From Pyricularia pennisetigena (Eukaryota > Ascomycota > Sordariomycetes > Magnaporthales > Pyriculariaceae), in the NCBI RefSeq assembly GCF_004337985.1, contig NC_043744.1, forward strand, positions 498,730 to 562,729: a stretch of 64,000 nt of DNA, written 5' to 3'. The translations under genes were made by a program, and so were the position numbers. The notes beneath the pieces were generated by a model. It ran no database searches. It had not been told where the DNA came from and was given only the letters and a program-made list of their open reading frames with translations. Every line of letters starts with the position of its first letter. Position 1 is the first letter of the stretch. Positions 37,699 through 48,177 of this stretch are shown piece by piece.

Positions 37699-39142
37699 AT
37701 GATATCGTCCGGGCAACACTCTGAGGTTGTTTCCAGCCAGGAGAAGCCTCTGGATCTTCCACAGCTCAAACCAGCAGAGGATCATGACATTGTTCTCAAG
37801 ACCATCCGCATGTTGGTAGCGGATCTATGCCAGCAGTTTGGTGGTGGCCACCCAGGGTAAGGAAACAGAGAAACACTAGTGAATGGATGTATACACAAGT
37901 ACTGATCAGTGCTCCCTCCACAGTGGTGCTATTGGTATGGCAGCAATTGGAGTTGCTTTATGGAGATACGTGATGCGGTACGCGCCTGAAAAACCGGAAT
38001 TCTTTAACCGCGACCGCTTCGTGCTTTCAAATGGTGAGTTTCTTCAACAAAGCTCCAGACTATGCTCGAGATCCTCGTCGCAATACGAGCTTCCTGTCAA
38101 GCTGACCGATCCTCTGCTTCCCCCACAGGACACACCTGCCTTTTCCAATACGTCTTCTTGCACTTGAGTGGTTACAAAGCTATGACATTTGATCAGCTCA
38201 AGTCGTACCACTCAAAACGTACAGATGCCCTTTGTCCAGGTCACCCCGAGATTGAGCACGAGGGCGTCGAGGTCACCACAGGTCCGCTGGGACAGGGCGT
38301 GGCCAACGCCGTCGGGCTGGCCATGGCGACCAAGAACCTCGCCTCCACCTATAACCGTCCCGGCTTTCCCGTTGTCGATAACCACACTTGGTGCATGATT
38401 GGCGACGCCTGTCTGCAGGAGGGCGTTGCCCTCGAGGCCATATCCCTCGCCGGTCACCTGGCGCTCGACAACCTCACCATTATCTATGACAACAACCAGA
38501 TCACATGCGACGGGTCCGTGGACCTGACAAACACCGAGGATGTCAACGCCAAGATGAGGGCCTGCGGGTGGCACACAGTGGATGTCGAAGACGGCTGCTT
38601 CGACATTGAGGGCATTGTCAGGGCCCTGGCTGAAGCGCGACAGGCCACGCATGGGAAGCCCACGTTCATCAACGTCCGGACCGTCATCGGGTTGGGCAGC
38701 GCCGTCGCTGGCAAGGCCGAGGCTCACGGCGCAGCGTTCGGGGCGGCCGACGTCGCAAACATGAAGCGCAGCGTTGGGTTCGACCCGGAACAGCACTTTG
38801 TCATCGGCGACAAGGTACGCGACTTCTTTGCCGACATTCCCAAGAGAGGTGAGAGCCTCGTCGCCCAGTGGAAGGATCTTGTCAGTAGGTATGCGGATGC
38901 GCACCCGGAGGCGGCCAGTGAGTTCAGCAGGAGGATGAAGGGCGAACTTCCGGAGAACTGGAGGGAGCTTATTCCAAAGAGCTTCTCCGACAAACCCACG
39001 GCAACACGAGCTTCTTCGGGATTGGTGCTTAACCCAATTGCCAAGGATGTAAACTCCTTCATGGTTGGGACCGCAGACCTCACACCGTCAGTTCACATGA
39101 CTTGGGATGGGATGGAGGACTTTCAGAATGTGAGTGTCGCCT

Positions 39143-39177
<35 letters not shown>

Positions 39178-40127
39178 AAAAAAAAACGTCTTCTTGACTA
39201 TGAATATTGTGCTGACGCAAGGCGCAAACTCCACCACAGCCCAACATCAGGCCAACCTGCGGCATCAACGGCTCCTATACAGGCCGCTACATTCACTACG
39301 GCGTTCGCGAGCATGCCATGTGCACCATCTCCAACGGGCTCGCCGCCTTCAATCCGGGCACCTTTGTGCCGGTGACTTCGTCCTTCTTCATGTTCTACCT
39401 GTATGCGGCGCCGGCGGTGCGCATGGGCGCCCTCCAAAAGTTGCAGGTGATCCACGCCGCGACGCACGACAGCATCGGCATGGGCGAGGACGGACCTACC
39501 CACCAACCCATCGAGCTGGCGGCGCTTTTCCGCGCCATGCCGAACCTGCTGTACATGCGACCGGCCGACAGCGAGGAGACGGCGGGTGCCTGGGAGGTTG
39601 CCATCGCCGAGAGGACCAGGCCGAGCATCGTCAGCACAAGCAGGCACAAGCTGCCGCAGCTGCTCGGCAAGTCAAGCCGTAAAGGGGTGGCCAGGGGCGC
39701 CTACGTCGTGTCGGAGCCTACGGACGGCAGGGCGGACGTGACGATCCTGGGCGTTGGGGCCGAACTGTGCCTGGCGCTGGACGTGGCCGAGGCCTTGGCG
39801 CAGGAGAGGAACATCAAGGCCCGCGTGGTAAGCTTTCCGTGCTGGCGGCTGTTTGACGAGCAGCCGGTGGCGTATAGGCGGGAGACGCTACGGCGGCATG
39901 AGGGTGTCCCCGCCGTCGTCGTGGAGCCTTATGCGCCGAACGGATGGGAGCGGTATGCCGACGCCGGCGTGTGTCTGCGGCGATTTGGACACTCCCTGCC
40001 GGGGCCGGAAGCTTACAAGTATTTCGAGTACGAGACACCAAAGGTTGCTGAAAAGATTGAGGGGTATCTAAAGGGCTTGAAGACGGGAGAGTGGTTGAGG
40101 GGGGAGTTTGCTGACTTGCAAATTTGA
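37699..40127 (+). CDS. Transketolase of dihydroxyacetone-synthase type
   Basis: Four exons (37699-37856, 37924-38033, 38129-39129 and 39240-40127) encode 718 residues, normal for the family. All junctions keep frame; the first in-frame ATG is at 37699. Motifs in order: GGGHPGGAIGMAA (substrate and phosphate binding), TGPLGQGVANAVG, GDACLQEGVALEA (thiamine diphosphate/Mg binding), YGVREHAM and GEDGPTHQPIEL. It should transfer two-carbon ketol units between pentose and other sugar phosphates. It differs from classical transketolase in ways that resemble yeast dihydroxyacetone synthase, but it ends FADLQI, which is not a peroxisomal targeting signal, so I expect a cytosolic enzyme. The last intron holds a T run of about 24. 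Its stop lies 50 bp from the stop of the converging dehydrogenase. Confidence 0.92.
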
Positions 40128-40177
40128 GGACCCTTTTTATACTATTTATTATGCTATTCATCTTCCTATTCCATCTC

Positions 40178-41421
40178 TCACGCACTAATAATATCCACAT
40201 CATCCACAATCTGCACCTTGATACTTCCGTTTCTTGCATCGCTGGCGAGAACAAGTCCCTCGATTGCCTTTTCCAAGGGAAATACATGCGTGACCAGCTT
40301 CTTTAGGTCCGGCAAGATCCCACTCTCCAGGCATGCGATGCCCGCCGGCCACGTGTCCCGATAGCGGTTGATGAAGCGCAGGTCGATCTCGGCCAGGCTC
40401 AAATGCATAAAGGGCAGGTTGTTCATGACGGACCTGCCTACACCAATGACCATGACGACGCCACCACGCCGCACCGCAAAGGCGGCCGTGCACACGCTGC
40501 TCTCGACGCCGGTGCACTCCAGAACCACGGGCGGGGCCGAGTACTCGTCCGGGTCCGGCACCACACCACCCTTCAAGCCGAACAGGGCTCGGATGCCCCG
40601 CGCGTTCTCCTCGGGTGTCCGGGCCGGGTCGACGCGGTATGTCCGGCACGACGGGACGAACCCGCGCGCAAACTCCAGCCGCCGGGGCTCCAGGTCCGTG
40701 ATGACGATGGGGTGCGCGCCCGACGCCCTGGCCGCGGCCAAGGCGATCAGGCCGATGGGGCCTGCGCCGCACACGACGGCGCCCCTGCCCAGACTCAGGC
40801 CGGCGAGGCGGACGCCGTGCAGCACGACGGACAGGGGCTCGAGCAGGGCGCCCTCGGCGTACGAGAGGCCGTCGGGCAGCTTGTGGAGCCACCGGGCCGG
40901 GTGGACCTTGTAGCGCTGCAGGGTGCCGTGGTGGGGGTAGACGCCGGAAAAGGCGACGTCTTCGCAGAGGTTGTAGCGCCCCTCGCTGCAGAGGAAGCAC
41001 CTGTTGCAGGGGACGCCGGGCTCGATGGCGACGCGGTCGCCGGGTTTGAGCGTCGTCACGTCCGGGCCGGTCGAGAGCACGATGCCGGCTGCTTCGTGAC
41101 CGAGAATGCAGTCGCCCTCGACCACGAGCGTGCCGATGGCGCCCGTCTTCCAGAAGTGTACATCGGACCTGTTTTTGAGGAGGGGCGGGGTTGGTTTTGA
41201 GCCGGACGGTTAGTATCTCCTTTGACTAAATTTATATTGATGCCGGGTGGGGAGTTTGCTGTTTTTTTTTTCGAGGTCAAGATTACACACCCGCATACAC
41301 CAGTGCACTTCACATGCACAAGAACCTCGCCGGGACCTGGCGATAGGATAGGTGCCTCGACTTGCTTGAGCTGATGGTCAGCCGTAACTTGTAGAGATAG
41401 ATTCGGTAGGTGGGTCCCCAT
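40178..41421 (-). CDS. Zinc-dependent polyol dehydrogenase, L-arabinitol 4-dehydrogenase-like
   Basis: Exons 41421-41291 and 41168-40178 encode 373 residues. The intron begins GTGTGT and ends CAG, splitting a Gly codon just after the catalytic Cys segment KCTGVCG. Visible features are the catalytic zinc region (CTGVCGSDVHFW and GHEAAG), a complete four-Cys structural zinc loop (PCNRCFLCSEGRYNLCED), and the NAD fold motif CGAGPIGLIALAAA. The FSGVYPHHGTLQRYKVHPA stretch is closer to fungal L-arabinitol 4-dehydrogenases than to xylitol or sorbitol dehydrogenases, by recall rather than alignment. It would oxidise a pentitol or hexitol to the ketose, which after phosphorylation could feed the neighbouring transketolase. 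Confidence 0.9.
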
Positions 41422-41747
41422 GTTGGACGAGTGATGCAGAGGAGGCCAAGATGAAAGACGGCAAATATGTTAGCAGGATATCTTGTTTCCTTTTTTTCCA
41501 CCTGGGAAATGTGAGGTTAGGGCTAATGTACTTGAAACCTTGCATCAAGTTCATAGATGGCAAGACAAGGGAGAAAATATTGCTCTGGTGCATCAAGCAG
41601 CTTGAGCAATCTAGTCTACTGTAGTCTGGTCTAGACCAGTGCGTGCCTAAATTTTCCTAAATAGGCAATTCTCGCTCCCCCTGGATACCCCGCACATAAG
41701 AATCTCCATCTCCGAATCCCTGTTTGCCCTCACACACTACCGGCTTT
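41422..41747. other. Promoter region of the dehydrogenase
   Basis: This 326-bp spacer separates two minus-strand genes. A GGCTAA hexamer, the core recognised by the pentose regulator XlnR, occurs at 41521-41526, about 100 bp before the dehydrogenase start. A single hexamer has little weight by itself. Confidence 0.35.
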
Positions 41748-43326
41748 TCAATTCCCCTGGAAAGCCTGCATGGAATCGCCCACCGCCTCTACGGCTTCTT
41801 TTGCACCGCCCCTCAACTCGGCGTTTGTGGCCTGTATCAACACCCGCCGGTAAGTCGTCAGCGCGGGGCTTCCGTTGTCGGTGACCTCGAGGATCAAGTG
41901 GAGCAGCTGACCCTTCGCCAACGCTCGTCTCGACAGCATCTCGCAGCAGCTTTTTTCGGGTCCTGGCAGCGTCACCTCCACTACCTTGCCCTCATCGTCG
42001 ACCGCCTTGATCTGCAGCTCCGCTACCTCAGCTTCAACCCACCATTGAGTGGCAGTGGGGCACTGGTAATGCCACCATTTGAACGTGAGCTCGTCGCCGT
42101 CCGGATCGTAGGTCCTGCTTGCGTCCAGGGTTATGGTGCTCCCCGCTTCGGCAGAGATTTCTACCGGCGCGGGTCCGACGCTGTCGCCGATGTAAACTAC
42201 AGGCGCGTGGTTTGCCCTGCCAAAGTCCCCTTCCATGGTCCATCGGATCCGTGCTGCAAAATCGTTCTGGAATGCGTCCCTCCACCTCCACACGGTCGCT
42301 TGGCTACTCCTGTAGTTCCTGCCGTCTTGGCCCACCACTCTATCCGTCACGTCGGCGTAGTGTCGCCCGCCGTTGGGCCCGACGTCAACAAGCCCGTACC
42401 TCCCGCCCCAGGATCCATACTCTGGGTGCTCTGAAACCCCCAGTCCGTTCTGGATCAGGTAGAGGAAGGTCGGGGTGTCGCCCTCGGGAATGAACATAAA
42501 ATCCGGGTATGCGCTGCCCAGTGGCCCAACCTGTATGTTTTTCCTAATCCACTCCTTGCTTATCTTTGTGGCGTCCGGTCCACCCCTGTCGAAGCCGTAG
42601 TAGGCGTCACCGCTGATTCCCGTCCACGCCGCCGTCCCATAGCTGCACCATGAATGGACCGACGCGATGTACGTCACTTCGGGAAAGGTCCGCCGGATCC
42701 AGGCCGCGCTGTCATCCTGATCCGAGATGGCGTAGACGCGGAGGCGGGAGCGTAGCAGCGCCGCGTCCGGACGAGAGCGCGTGTGGAAGAGCGCCTCGGC
42801 CAGCGTGTTGGCGCCGCCCCAGAGGAGTACCCAGAGCGGTCGTGGGTCCACAGCCGAGGCTTCGAGGCGCGACACAAGGTGTGCGCCTCCGGGGCTGATG
42901 GGGACGTCGGGACCTATTGCTGCCATTCCATACACCTATATCGGTGGGTGGTGGTTTCTATCAGCGTGGTCCGTCCTTTTCGCCTGCAACACCCTTGACA
43001 GAAACACTCACAGTCGGTCCGGACCGAACAAGCTCACGGAGGTAGTCAGCCGGCGGGTAGGGGTGATCAATATGCACATGCTTGTTGAGATTATCCACGG
43101 CGCCGGCGTATGCGTCGATGATTTTGAGCATGTCTTGTGGGCAAGTCCGGTTCTTCATCCAGTTCGAAGTGCAGGCGACGAGCCCTTGAGTGTCGAACTG
43201 GTTAGAGTATAGCAGGTAGCGACATAGCGACTCGGCATCATCAGGCTCGTTTGATATATCGGAGACGATGTAGACGCGCGGCTTGGAGGGAAAGGTCTGG
43301 AGGTTGCTGCTCGCCAAGGGTGACAT
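41748..43326 (-). CDS. DUF1593 (Sde182-type) nucleoside-hydrolase-like protein
   Basis: Exons 43326-43012 and 42935-41748 encode 500 residues. The intron begins GTGAGT and ends TAG. The N-terminal half opens with RVYIVSDISNEPDDAESLCR, an Asp-rich signature like the metal/ribose site of nucleoside hydrolases, and continues with the DUF1593 pattern (WVLLWGGANTLAEAL). The C-terminal 130 residues match the beta-sandwich domain of the same family, with an Asp-rich, Ca-type turn (SRTYDPDGDEL). No signal peptide follows the ATG at 43326; a short upstream coding exon near 43467-43480 (MNPTK before a GTACGT) is possible but unproved. I infer N- or O-glycosidic hydrolysis releasing a pentose, but family members are poorly characterised. 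Confidence 0.85.
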
Positions 43327-43996
43327 TTTGACGAGTCGAGTGAAGATTGGCCAGGGGGACCTTCTCAATGAGAGGTAGTTAAGGTGAGCTGAGGCTTTTT
43401 AGGTTAGGTAAGCGAGGTAGGATAGAATGACGTGTGTTGAAAAAGAGTAATCATTCTACGTACCTTGGTTGGATTCATGGCAAGTCCGAGGGATACTGGA
43501 TATAATATGATAAAATATTACGTAAAATATCAAGAATCAATTCCCCCAGGCAGCCAAGTGGAGGAGATGAACAATAGTGGAACTGGGTTCTTTTATTGCC
43601 AACTTGGGAAATTTTAGCCACGACCTCCCGCAATGTTGGTCGTGATCCATCAGGGATCCATCCGGGGTTGACTCGCTTCATTCCAGCTCTGCTTTGCTCC
43701 TTGGGAGACCTCGTCTGCATACCCCATACTGCAACCCCAGATTTTTTTCCCCCGCACGAAGGATTGAGCAACCTGCATATTATCATGGCAGTTGTGTGGG
43801 TAGCGGAACCAGTCAGGCATGATTCTCCCTTGCCGGCCTGACGGGTGACGTTGACCGAATAAATAGCGAACGTCGGGATGCAGACAGTGATTTACAAGGC
43901 CCATTCAACTCTTCTGTTCGTTCCATCTCTCTTTACCTACCTTATATCTTCCAGACGAACCCGATTCGTCTGAACATAGTCAGCCCAAATCAGGAT
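43327..43996. other. Divergent promoter between DUF1593 gene and second transporter
   Basis: A 670-bp spacer is shared by two divergent genes. A CGG-N10-CCG pair lies at 43842-43857, next to an AATAAATA element on the transporter side. A short candidate 5' exon for the DUF1593 gene lies on the minus strand near 43480-43467. No other element is recognised. Confidence 0.4.
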
Positions 43997-45908
43997 ATGG
44001 CAGCCCATAAGGAGGAAGGCGACTTTGCTATCGAGCAGCACCTCAGCAATGCTCAGGATGGCGCCACCGCGACCGAAAAGGAACAGGCTCAGCTCGCCGG
44101 CCTGGCAAATCAACAAGAGCACGACCTCGGAAAGAGGGCGTCGTTGAAAAGGTATCCCATCTCCTGTTTTTGGTGTGCCTACGCCGTCTGGTTGGTCCTG
44201 CTTGTCAGCTTCGAGAACCAGGCTGCTGGTAACATCTTGGGCATCCCAAGGTTCCGCGAAGATTTCGGCGCCCCATTCAATGGCGACTTTGTCATCCCGG
44301 CCAACTGGCAGTCTGCCTTCAGTGGCGCCCCGATCGCATCGTAGGTCTTCTTTCCTGTTTCCTGTTCCCTGTTTCCTGTTTCCTGTTCCCTATGATCGTA
44401 TCATGTCATTTGCTTGAAGGGTCAGCGTGACTGATGCAGGAATTGCGTATGATCAATGTAGTCAAATCATAGGCGCCTTGGGAGGCGGGGCGCTGGCCGA
44501 CTTCATTGGACGCCAACGCGTGGTGATGCTCGCCTTGGTGATCACCTACATAGCGGTGACGCTCGAGTTCGTGTCAACGACCAATGCCATGTTCTTCGGT
44601 GGCAAATTCCTCAACGGCTTCGCCATTGGCTTCTTGCAGTCGGTCACTGTGACTTATATCGGCGAGGTAAGCAGACACCCATGGACCCAAAGTGACAATT
44701 GTTACTGCCCACTGACTACCCGTCCAGGTCACCCCTCTTGCTCTCCGCGGCTTCTTCACATGCCTTTCTGCCGCAAGCTACACATTAGGCCCCCTTGTTT
44801 GTGCCTTGATCGTCAACGACACGGGAACTCTCCCCACCCGCTGGGTAAGCTCCAGCCCTATAACACCCAGGGTCTAGATAGTCTAATTCGTAACCGTTGA
44901 AACCTAACCCTGTGTACCTTTTTTCTTCTTCTTCTTCTTCCTCTTCTTCTTCTTCTTCAGGCGTATAGATCGGTGTTTTGCGCGCAGTATGGCTTCGCAG
45001 CCTTCGCGACGGCTGGCGTGTTCTTCATGCCCGAGTCCCCCTGGTGGTTAGCTAGCAAGGGCCGCGACGATCGCGCGCTGGAAAATCTCTCCAAGCTCGG
45101 CCACAGAGGAGAAGAAGGCCACAAGAGGCTGGCCATGATCCAGCAGACCCTGAGAGAGATAGCCAAGGAGACTGCAGGCACCTCATACCTCGATTGCTTC
45201 CGCAAGAGCAACCTCCGCCGGACCGTCATCAGCATCGCGCCGCTTTGCATCCAGGCGCTGTCGGGCATCGTGTTTGCGGCCTCCTACTCCACCTACTACA
45301 TGCAGACCGCGGGCTTCAGCACCCAGCTCAGCTTCCAGCTGCAGATCGTGCAGCAGATCGTGTCACTGCTCGGAAACGTCATGTCATGGTTCCTCATCGA
45401 TCGCGTGGGCCGCCGCGCCCTCACCTTCTGGGGACTGTTTGTTTTGACGGCTGTTCTTTTCGTCATGGCCGGGCTCGCCGTGGCAGGAAGCCCAGGAGCC
45501 ATCAAAGGCACTGTGGGCCTGATCCTGGTCTATTGTTGGTGGTACAACGTCACCATCGGTGCCACGGCCTACACGATCCTGTGTGAAGTTTCCACTGCCA
45601 GATTGCGGGTGAAAACGATCGCAATTGGATCGTCGGCCCAGGCGCTGCTCAACATGATGTGGAGCTTTGTGCTCCCCTACCTCTTCAACCCAGACAAGGC
45701 CAACCTCGGCGCCAGGATAGCCTTCATATTCGGCGGGCTAGCCGTGCTGTCATTGGTCTATGTTTGGTTCTGCGTTCCCGAGACGGCAGCGCGAACGTAC
45801 GAGGAGCTGGACGAGATGTTTATCAAGGGCGTGCCGGCGAGAAAGTTCAAAACTTACAAGCCTGACGCTGAAATACGGGGCGAGGAAGCACAGGCTAGGA
45901 TTAAGTGA
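43997..45908 (+). CDS. MFS sugar transporter (alpha-glucoside/maltose-permease-like)
   Basis: Four exons fit best: 43997-44340, 44462-44666, 44728-44844 and 44961-45908, encoding 537 residues. The acceptor at 44462 gives the family-like junction GAPIASQIIGALGGG; an acceptor at 44426 also keeps frame and would insert 12 residues. Sugar-porter motifs include ADFIGRQ after helix 2, PESPWWLASKGRDD before the central loop, DRVGRRAL after helix 8 and PETAARTYEELDEMF at the end. Intron 1 consists largely of TTTCCTG-like repeats and intron 3 ends in a TTC microsatellite. The type resembles fungal MAL-type permeases, which carry di- or oligosaccharides. Divergence from the DUF1593 gene suggests import of the glycoside that protein cleaves. 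Confidence 0.9.
44348..44392 (+). repeat. Intronic TTTCCTG/TTCCCTG tandem repeat
   Basis: Six to seven imperfect 7-bp units lie inside the first intron of the second transporter. They do not disturb the splice sites. Confidence 0.75.
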
Positions 45909-48177
45909 TGTTTATACGGGGGGGTGGTTTTGGTTCATGACATTTGTCTTATGATGTTCCGTTTGTTTGGAGCCTGTATTGAGCTCCAAAAATACGAACC
46001 GTCAATTGGCTGAATCAAAAACCCGAGTAAGTGCGGTTGTATAGAATTGTCTATGCGTACCAGGCCCAAACATGATGTCCCTGGCCGGAGTAGGAACCAT
46101 GACAACAACAGCTCAACAGCTCAACTTCAGCAACAAACTAGAGGAATTAATTAAATTGCTTGCTCACGCAAAAAAGAAACAAAAAAAATTGCTTCCTCAT
46201 GCATGTACATCCATCATGGTTGGCACCTTGGCATCGACGGCCCGACCAAAGGTGAGATCGATCCAAACAAATGGTAGCGAGAACCGAAACAGGCAAAACA
46301 AAGGAAAGGTTAAGAGGCCCAGGAGGAACAAAGGGTTTGGGGCACCAGGCTCTACTTATGAACTTGGGGTGTGATGAATCGATTGATGCAAACCTGCGAC
46401 GCGGTCGGTCCCACCCCCACAATAAACTCGATCGAACCACTCGCCCAGAATCGGCGGCCGCGGAAGCGAGTACCAGACTTTGTGTAAGACTTTGAAGCTG
46501 GGTGGTGCGACTTGACTTGTTTTCTATCTACCGGATTTCCGTATGCGCGCTGGAGTATATCATGATAACTCGCATTGTGGTGGCGACGTCAAGAGTGAAT
46601 GGCATGAACGGATTGGACGAGGGCACTGAAGTTAATAGACAGACACATACTACCACAGACATACGCACACAGACCTCCATCTGGAAAGAATGGTGAAGCC
46701 GTTTCTTTCCTTGGCCTTTATGCACTAACACTAAAATCTGATGGCCCAAGTATTTTTATACCGGTGAGCTTTACTACCATCTACTATACGTCGCAATCAC
46801 CCGCTATCGTCATCCACTTGTGGGTGGAGGCATGGTAAAGTAAGAAATAAAATAGACAACGTCCGTGATCGAGCGGCAGATACCCTCCCCTAACTATGCG
46901 CCAAGATCAGTAACTAGACGTAATGGGGTATGTACCTCATCGGCTCTTCTTCCTTCCAGAACAGATAGACATCTGACTAGACTATTAGTAGATTAGTACC
47001 GGAAAGAAACCCAAATCGCGCTCCCGCTTGCTACCCTTGCCTCAGCCCACCTTAGCAAGCTCAGCTATAGCTAATTCGTGGTAATGCCTTCCTTCCAGAA
47101 CAGGTCGTGGGGTCGGATCAAGTTTCAACGGTGGGGACCGTGCCCTCTGCCATCCTGTCATGCTTGTTTCGTATTTTTAGACTCTCTTGGCCCCCTCGTC
47201 TCATACTTCCCTTAAAGAAGAAAAAAAAAATAAGAATAAAAAAAAAATCAACGCAAGCTTTCGTTTCCCACATAGTATAGATGCGGATGCCAGTGCCAGG
47301 CCTGCGTCTTGCGTGCGCGCACAAAACGCATGCGTGAAAAAAAAAAAAAGCTGCCCCCCCTGCAGAACCCCAAGGACCCCACTGATCACCGCATCCCCAG
47401 CACCAATCTGGGCCAGCGACTGGTCCATTGGCCTCAGCAGTCCCTTCGATACGACCAATATTGCCGCGCTCCAACCTGCCTTATGTCTCGCCAAAACAAG
47501 TAACAATTCTGTATCTTGTCGACAAAAGGGTCCCAGAAAATGCCTTAGTCGGGGTTCGGTCCCCTTGGCCCGATGTCACCCCGTCGGTCCCAGTCGTGAC
47601 ACAATCGGTATAGTGTATGTAGTATTGGTGCCAGGGCTGGTTTTTGATTTATCATGTCGGGAACTGTGATCCCACTTGCAAGTAGTGCTTGCTTGCCCTT
47701 GACCTTCTTTCGCTTTTTTTCTCTCTTCCATCTTCTCACTTAATTGCTTTCGGCGTGCAATCTCCTGGTCTCTGCTTGCCTTTCGAACAGTTCGACGGCA
47801 GCTGGTTTGCGGTTGTTCTTCGTTCCTGTATTCTTCATTTTTTTTTCTTCTTCCTCTTTTCGTCTCTGTTGGTTAATTCAATTCGCTCGCTGGTTGGGAG
47901 GTCTTTCACGCGACCCGTCAAGGTATCCATCTGCTCTTGGTCGAGTAGGTCAAGTTGGCTACCATGCGCCGCTTGTGAAGCCTCACTTCTCCTTTGGTGT
48001 GGTCCTCATTTTCTTTTTCTTTTTTTTTTTCCTTTCTCTCTTTTAGGGACCTACACCTAGACCTGCGCTGGGACGCAATACATTCTCGCATTCATTTTAT
48101 TTTATTTTTATTTTTTTTTTTATTTCTTTCATAGACCTTTCCGTCGTCTCTGGAATCAAGACGCAAAATCGACAAAG
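45909..48177. other. Spacer without a recognisable gene
   Basis: Open frames on both strands are short and without coding bias. A 16-bp sequence (CTTCCTTCCAGAACAG) occurs twice, near 46949 and 47088. Poly-A and poly-T tracts are at 47220-47247, 47337-47349 and 48095-48125. The right end is a pyrimidine-rich leader of the gene starting at 48178. Confidence 0.45.
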
